From contig CALFMR010000063.1 in the NCBI GenBank assembly GCA_937880585.1, forward strand, positions 1 to 8,380: a DNA stretch of 8,380 nt, in the 5' to 3' direction. The notes under the pieces are model-generated. The model ran no database searches, was not told where the DNA came from, and saw nothing but the letters and a program-made list of their open reading frames with translations. Both the position numbers and the translations under genes were made by a program. Below, piece after piece: positions 5,773 through 8,380 of the stretch. The first letter of the stretch is position 1. Every line of letters begins with the position of its first letter. Origin of the DNA: an uncultured Acidobacteriota bacterium (lineage in GTDB: Bacteria; Acidobacteriota; Vicinamibacteria; Vicinamibacterales; SCN-69-37).

Positions 5773-5797
5773 TCGCCGGCCGGCCTGCCGCCGGCGA
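5773..5797 (+). promoter_or_regulatory. Leader hairpin upstream of the GTG-start small gene
   Basis: TCGCCGGC (5773-5780) and GCCGGCGA (5790-5797) form a perfect 8-bp stem with a 9-base loop, ending 9 bases before the ribosome binding site AAGGGAG (5807-5813). The next bases CCCT (5802-5805) could also pair with AGGG inside the ribosome binding site. In the rest of the 253-base gap (5567-5819) I see CATAAT at 5651-5656 and TTGACT at 5621-5626, but they are 24 bases apart, so no promoter is called. Confidence 0.3.
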
Positions 5798-5819
5798 CAC
5801 GCCCTGAAGGGAGCGCCCT

Positions 5820-6065
5820 GTGCAGAAAAGTCGACCAACCCAGTTGAAGCGACAGCGTGAGCGCGCGCAGGCGGAGCGCCGCCAGGAAAAAGCCCAGCGT
5901 CGCCTGCAGTCACGCGCACGTCGGGCGGACATGCCGCGCCGCGCCGATGGCGAGGATCCGGACATCGCCGGCATCACGCCCGGTCCGCAGCCATCGCCGT
6001 ACCACGACTTCGAGTTCCCGCACGAAGTGGCGGCTGACGCCGACGCCGACACGACCGACGAGTAA
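5820..6065 (+). CDS. Small basic/acidic protein of unknown function, GTG start
   Basis: The gene encodes 81 residues. The first half (about 3-41) is dense in Arg, Lys, Gln and Glu, with a pattern such as LKRQRERAQAERRQEKAQRR that should form a single charged alpha helix. The second half turns acidic and proline-rich, with EDPDIAGITPGPQP (45-58) and a terminal Asp/Ala-rich stretch ending DADADTTDE. I recall short proteins with a similar basic helix and a DIAGI-PGPQP block in acidobacterial and related genomes, but with no assigned function. The GTG start is well supported: AAGGGAG ends 6 bases before it, and the next in-frame Met is only at residue 38. There is no signal peptide or membrane segment. 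It lies divergent from the UdgX gene and upstream of the ABC exporter, from which two hairpins separate it. The basic helix could bind RNA or ribosomes, which is inference. Confidence 0.75.
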   Translation: MQKSRPTQLKRQRERAQAERRQEKAQRRLQSRARRADMPRRADGEDPDIAGITPGPQPSPYHDFEFPHEVAADADADTTDE

Positions 6066-6082
6066 GATCCTCTGAGCGGACG

Positions 6083-6142
6083 GGCGAGCGCCGCCGCGTG
6101 TGCGGCCCTCGCCTGCCGTCACGCGCCGGGCCGCCGCCCGGC
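6083..6142 (+). terminator. Two tandem GC hairpins between the small gene and the ABC exporter
   Basis: The first hairpin pairs GGCGAG (6083-6088) with CTCGCC (6108-6113) and GCCGC (6093-6097) with GCGGC (6102-6106), with a small asymmetric internal loop and the loop GTGT. The second is a perfect 7-bp stem, GCCGGGC (6125-6131) with GCCCGGC (6136-6142), loop CGCC, followed by TTCCGGTT. The second has the better terminator shape although its U-tract is broken. Together they probably end the small gene's transcript and separate it from the exporter operon. Confidence 0.4.
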
Positions 6143-6177
6143 TTCCGGTTCCGCGATGACGCGTGCCACGGTGGGCC

Positions 6178-7092
6178 ATGAACGCTAAGGTGACGGTCCG
6201 CGATCTCCGCAAACGCTACGGCGGAGTCGAGGCCGCCGCCGGCGTCAGCTTCGACATCCACGACGGTGAAATCTTCGGCCTGCTCGGCCCGAACGGCGCC
6301 GGCAAGACGACCACGGTCGAGTGCGTGATCGGGCTTCGTCGTCCCGATGCCGGTACGATTGAAATCTGCGGGCTCGACGCGCGCCGCCAGCCGCGCGCGG
6401 TCAAACAGAAGATCGGCGCCGCGCTGCAGACGACCGCGCTGCAGGACAAGATCACGCCGCGCGAAGCGTTGGCACTGTTCGGCGCGTTCTATGCGCGCCG
6501 CGCCGAGCCCGACGCCCTGCTCGATCGATTCTCGCTCCGCGACAAGGCCAACGCGCCGTTCGACACGCTGTCAGGCGGTCAGCGCCAGCGGCTCGCGCTC
6601 GCGCTCGCCTTCGTCAACGAGCCGGAGCTCGTGTTTCTCGACGAGCCCACGACGGGTCTCGACCCGCAGTCGCGCCTCGAGCTGCACGCCGAGATCGCGC
6701 GCATGAAGCAGGACGGCCACACGGTCCTGCTGACCACGCACTACATCGACGAAGCCAACGCGCTCTGCGATCGCGTCGCCATCATCGACCACGGCCGGAT
6801 CATCGCCGTCGGCGCGCCCAAGGATCTCATCGCCGCGTCCCAGGCCGCGCCGACCGTCTCGTTCACGACGTCGCGGCCGCTGCCCGCCGCATCGCTCGCA
6901 TCGCTCGCGCCCACGGGTGTCACGCAGGATGGCGCCGCCGTGCGATTCGCGACGACCGATGTGCGCCGCACCCTCGGCGATCTGCTCGCGATCGTCGATC
7001 GCGAAGGCGTGGATCTCACGGACCTGCACGTCCAGAAGACGACGCTCGAGGGCGTCTTCATCGAGCTGACGGGCAGCGATCTTCGCGACTGA
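6178..7092 (+). CDS. ABC-2 type exporter, ATP-binding protein
   Basis: The predicted 304-residue cytoplasmic ATPase powers the membrane protein encoded immediately downstream. All nucleotide-binding motifs are intact: Walker A GPNGAGKTT (37-45), Q-loop glutamine Q84 (ALQTT), signature LSGGQ (131-135), Walker B LVFLDE (151-156) with the catalytic E156, D-loop TGLDPQ (159-164) and switch histidine H188. The pattern belongs to the CcmA/DrrA-like group that pairs with ABC-2 permeases. The C-terminal 70 residues form the accessory domain common in this group and end in the typical TTLEGVFIELTG block (287-298). The ATG at 6178 is chosen over a GTG at 6163 because MNAKVTVRDLRKRYG places the A-loop tyrosine Y14 correctly; no strong ribosome binding site is visible for either. 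The stop is 4 bases before the permease ATG, so translation is probably coupled. The substrate (drug, lipid or polysaccharide) cannot be told from the sequence. Confidence 0.95.
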   Translation: MNAKVTVRDLRKRYGGVEAAAGVSFDIHDGEIFGLLGPNGAGKTTTVECVIGLRRPDAGTIEICGLDARRQPRAVKQKIGAALQTTALQDKITPREALALFGAFYARRAEPDALLDRFSLRDKANAPFDTLSGGQRQRLALALAFVNEPELVFLDEPTTGLDPQSRLELHAEIARMKQDGHTVLLTTHYIDEANALCDRVAIIDHGRIIAVGAPKDLIAASQAAPTVSFTTSRPLPAASLASLAPTGVTQDGAAVRFATTDVRRTLGDLLAIVDREGVDLTDLHVQKTTLEGVFIELTGSDLRD

Positions 7093-7096
7093 CGCC

Positions 7097-8380
7097 ATGA
7101 ACGGTCTCCTGCAGGAACTCATCGTCAGCCTCCGCCTGCACTTCCGGAATCGGATGGCGCTGATCTACAGCTACATCTTCCCGACGATCTTCCTCGTCGC
7201 GTTCTGGGTGCTGTACCGGTACGACCGCGTCCCGCTCGTCCGCCACATGGGCGAACTGCTCACCGTGACGGCGCTCGGCGGCGCGTGCTTCGGGCTGCCG
7301 ACGACGATGGTGAGCGAGCGCGAACGCGGGGTGTGGCGGCGATTCCGGCTCGCACCGGTGTCGACCGTCAGCCTCGTCGCGAGCACCGTGATGGCGCGCT
7401 ACGTCCTGCTGCTCATCGCCGGCCTGTTGCAGGTCGTGCTGGCGATGGTCATCGGCATGCCGCGGCCGCCGCATCCGGTCGATCTCTGGATCGCGTTCAC
7501 GTGCGTCGCGTTCGCGTTCATGGGTCTTGGACTCGTCATCGCGATGCTCGCCGACAATGTGCCCGCCGTGCAGGCGCTCGGGCAGTGCATCTTCCTTCCG
7601 ATGCTGATCATCGGCGGCGTCGCCGTGCCCTTGGCCAGCCTGCCGGCGTGGGCACAGCATCTCTCCGCATTCTTTCCGGGGCGCTACGCGGTCGACGCCA
7701 TCCAGCAGACGGTGACGGGACCGGGGCTTTCGGCCGGCGCGTTCAGCGTCCTCGCGCTCGTACTGATTGGCCTGGCGGGATGCATTGCCGGTGCGGGTCT
7801 CTTCCGCTGGGATGCGGCGGAGCGATTCTCGGCGCGCGGCGGCAAGACGTGGGTGGCGGTGGCGCTGCTGGCCTGGGTCGCTGTCGGCGCGTTTGCGGAA
7901 TGGCAGGGCCGGATCGCGGCACAGACGCCCGCTACGGCGACACGCACGGCTGTTCCCGCGCCGGCACCGGTTGCGCCTCCTCCATCGAGCCCCGCGACGT
8001 CAGCGCCCACGACTGAGTCGCAGAACGCATCGGCACCGGCCACGGCGGCGCCGGGCAATGCAGATCGATCGACGAGCAGTACGCCAGCTCCCGAACTACC
8101 CGCGCGCGGTGGCGCGCCAGCCTCTCACGCGCCGGCGGCGACGACTGCCTCGTCCGGCGCCGGCGCGCATTCCGAAGCGGCGTCACATCCGCCGCCATCT
8201 TCGACGAGCGCGCGCGCGGCGCAACCAGCGACCACACCGTCACGCGGACGTGCGGCCGGATCGTCGGCGGCTTCGACCGAACGCGCGGCTGTCGACACGG
8301 CGCCGACGCCGCCCGTCGCGCCGGCACCGAACGCGGCCCACGCGACGACAACCACTGAACCGGCAACCGCGCCCACGAAG
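7097..8380 (+). CDS. ABC-2 type permease with extra membrane segment and long Ala/Pro/Thr/Ser tail (3' end outside window)
   Basis: The frame is open from the ATG at 7097 to the window end, giving 428 residues without a stop. Residues 1-248 are an ordinary ABC-2 permease: ERERGVWRRFRLAPVS (74-89) is the cytoplasmic coupling block, PGRYAVDAIQQTVTG (194-208) is the conserved block before the last membrane span, and hydrophobic spans lie near 21-41, 54-72, 99-121, 129-153, 163-182 and 214-236. Family members normally end near residue 250. Here a seventh span (about 251-268, TWVAVALLAWVAVGAFAEW) follows, then at least 154 residues of low-complexity sequence dominated by Ala, Pro, Thr and Ser with no hydrophobic span. 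With six spans and an inside N-terminus, a seventh would place the tail outside the cytoplasm. The tail is probably a linker to a domain beyond the window. The gene starts 4 bases after the ATPase gene and has no ribosome binding site of its own. Confidence 0.88.
   Translation, partial: MNGLLQELIVSLRLHFRNRMALIYSYIFPTIFLVAFWVLYRYDRVPLVRHMGELLTVTALGGACFGLPTTMVSERERGVWRRFRLAPVSTVSLVASTVMARYVLLLIAGLLQVVLAMVIGMPRPPHPVDLWIAFTCVAFAFMGLGLVIAMLADNVPAVQALGQCIFLPMLIIGGVAVPLASLPAWAQHLSAFFPGRYAVDAIQQTVTGPGLSAGAFSVLALVLIGLAGCIAGAGLFRWDAAERFSARGGKTWVAVALLAWVAVGAFAEWQGRIAAQTPATATRTAVPAPAPVAPPPSSPATSAPTTESQNASAPATAAPGNADRSTSSTPAPELPARGGAPASHAPAATTASSGAGAHSEAASHPPPSSTSARAAQPATTPSRGRAAGSSAASTERAAVDTAPTPPVAPAPNAAHATTTTEPATAPTK

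Noticed and set aside
5060..5860. 266-residue open frame on the plus strand opposite the UdgX gene
   Set aside because: Antisense to clear UdgX motifs, no domain, and it runs into the well-started gene at 5820 in another frame.
5567..6052. 162-residue N-terminal extension of the UdgX frame
   Set aside because: The extension is Arg/Cys-rich low-quality sequence, overlaps the opposite-strand gene at 5820 and has no relation to the glycosylase fold; the ATG at 5566 fits the family.
7285..8016. 243-residue plus-strand frame overlapping the permease
   Set aside because: It is the +2-type shadow of the permease frame and lacks hydrophobic spans or any known motif.
7932..8376. Two minus-strand open frames (7932-8366 and 8125-8376) opposite the permease tail
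   Set aside because: Low-complexity shadows of the Ala/Pro/Thr/Ser-rich tail; the plus frame is continuous with a bona fide permease.
1..8380. Search for CRISPR arrays, tRNA genes, insertion sequences, attachment sites or a defence island
   Set aside because: No direct-repeat array, cloverleaf, transposase or integrase signature, or cluster of defence genes was seen by reading both strands.

Overview
This window comes from a GC-rich bacterial chromosome (roughly two thirds GC by eye) with tightly packed genes on both strands. No mobile element, CRISPR array, tRNA or rRNA was seen. The gene mix points, as an inference only, to Acidobacteriota (Vicinamibacteria-like) or a relative: a GMC flavoprotein paired with a gluconate 2-dehydrogenase subunit 3 protein, an LCM-type methyltransferase, a UdgX-type uracil-DNA glycosylase and a glycine-rich RRM protein. 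No single marker settles the phylum.

Layout. (1) 1-1454, plus strand: the C-terminal end of argininosuccinate synthase (argG, E. coli-type long form), then a leucine carboxyl methyltransferase-family SAM enzyme. (2) 1445-3803, minus strand: a two-gene operon for a probable periplasmic FAD dehydrogenase, with the catalytic GMC subunit first and the small Tat-signal-bearing subunit 3 second. It converges on the methyltransferase, and the two stop codons overlap inside an 8-bp perfect hairpin. (3) 3804-4149: a divergent control region with a candidate promoter in each direction, each associated with a perfect inverted repeat. (4) 4150-4837, plus strand: a glycine-rich RRM RNA-binding protein and a small KOW/Tudor-like protein with a basic Ala-rich tail, separated by a strong GC hairpin. 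(5) 4844-5566, minus strand: a UdgX-like uracil-DNA glycosylase with the RRRIH loop that in UdgX crosslinks to DNA. (6) 5820-6065, plus strand: a small two-part (basic then acidic) protein of unknown function that starts at GTG behind a strong ribosome binding site. (7) 6178-8380, plus strand: an ABC-2 exporter, ATPase then permease with a 4-base gap. The permease runs off the window and carries an extra seventh membrane segment followed by at least 150 residues of Ala/Pro/Thr/Ser-rich sequence.

The most unusual items are the permease tail, the UdgX-like glycosylase, the Cys motif in the GMC subunit that matches the [3Fe-4S] ligand spacing of bacterial FAD-glucose dehydrogenase, and the palindromes placed on the candidate promoters. 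I found no clearly unprecedented multi-gene system. The genes look like several independent housekeeping, accessory and stress units rather than one pathway.
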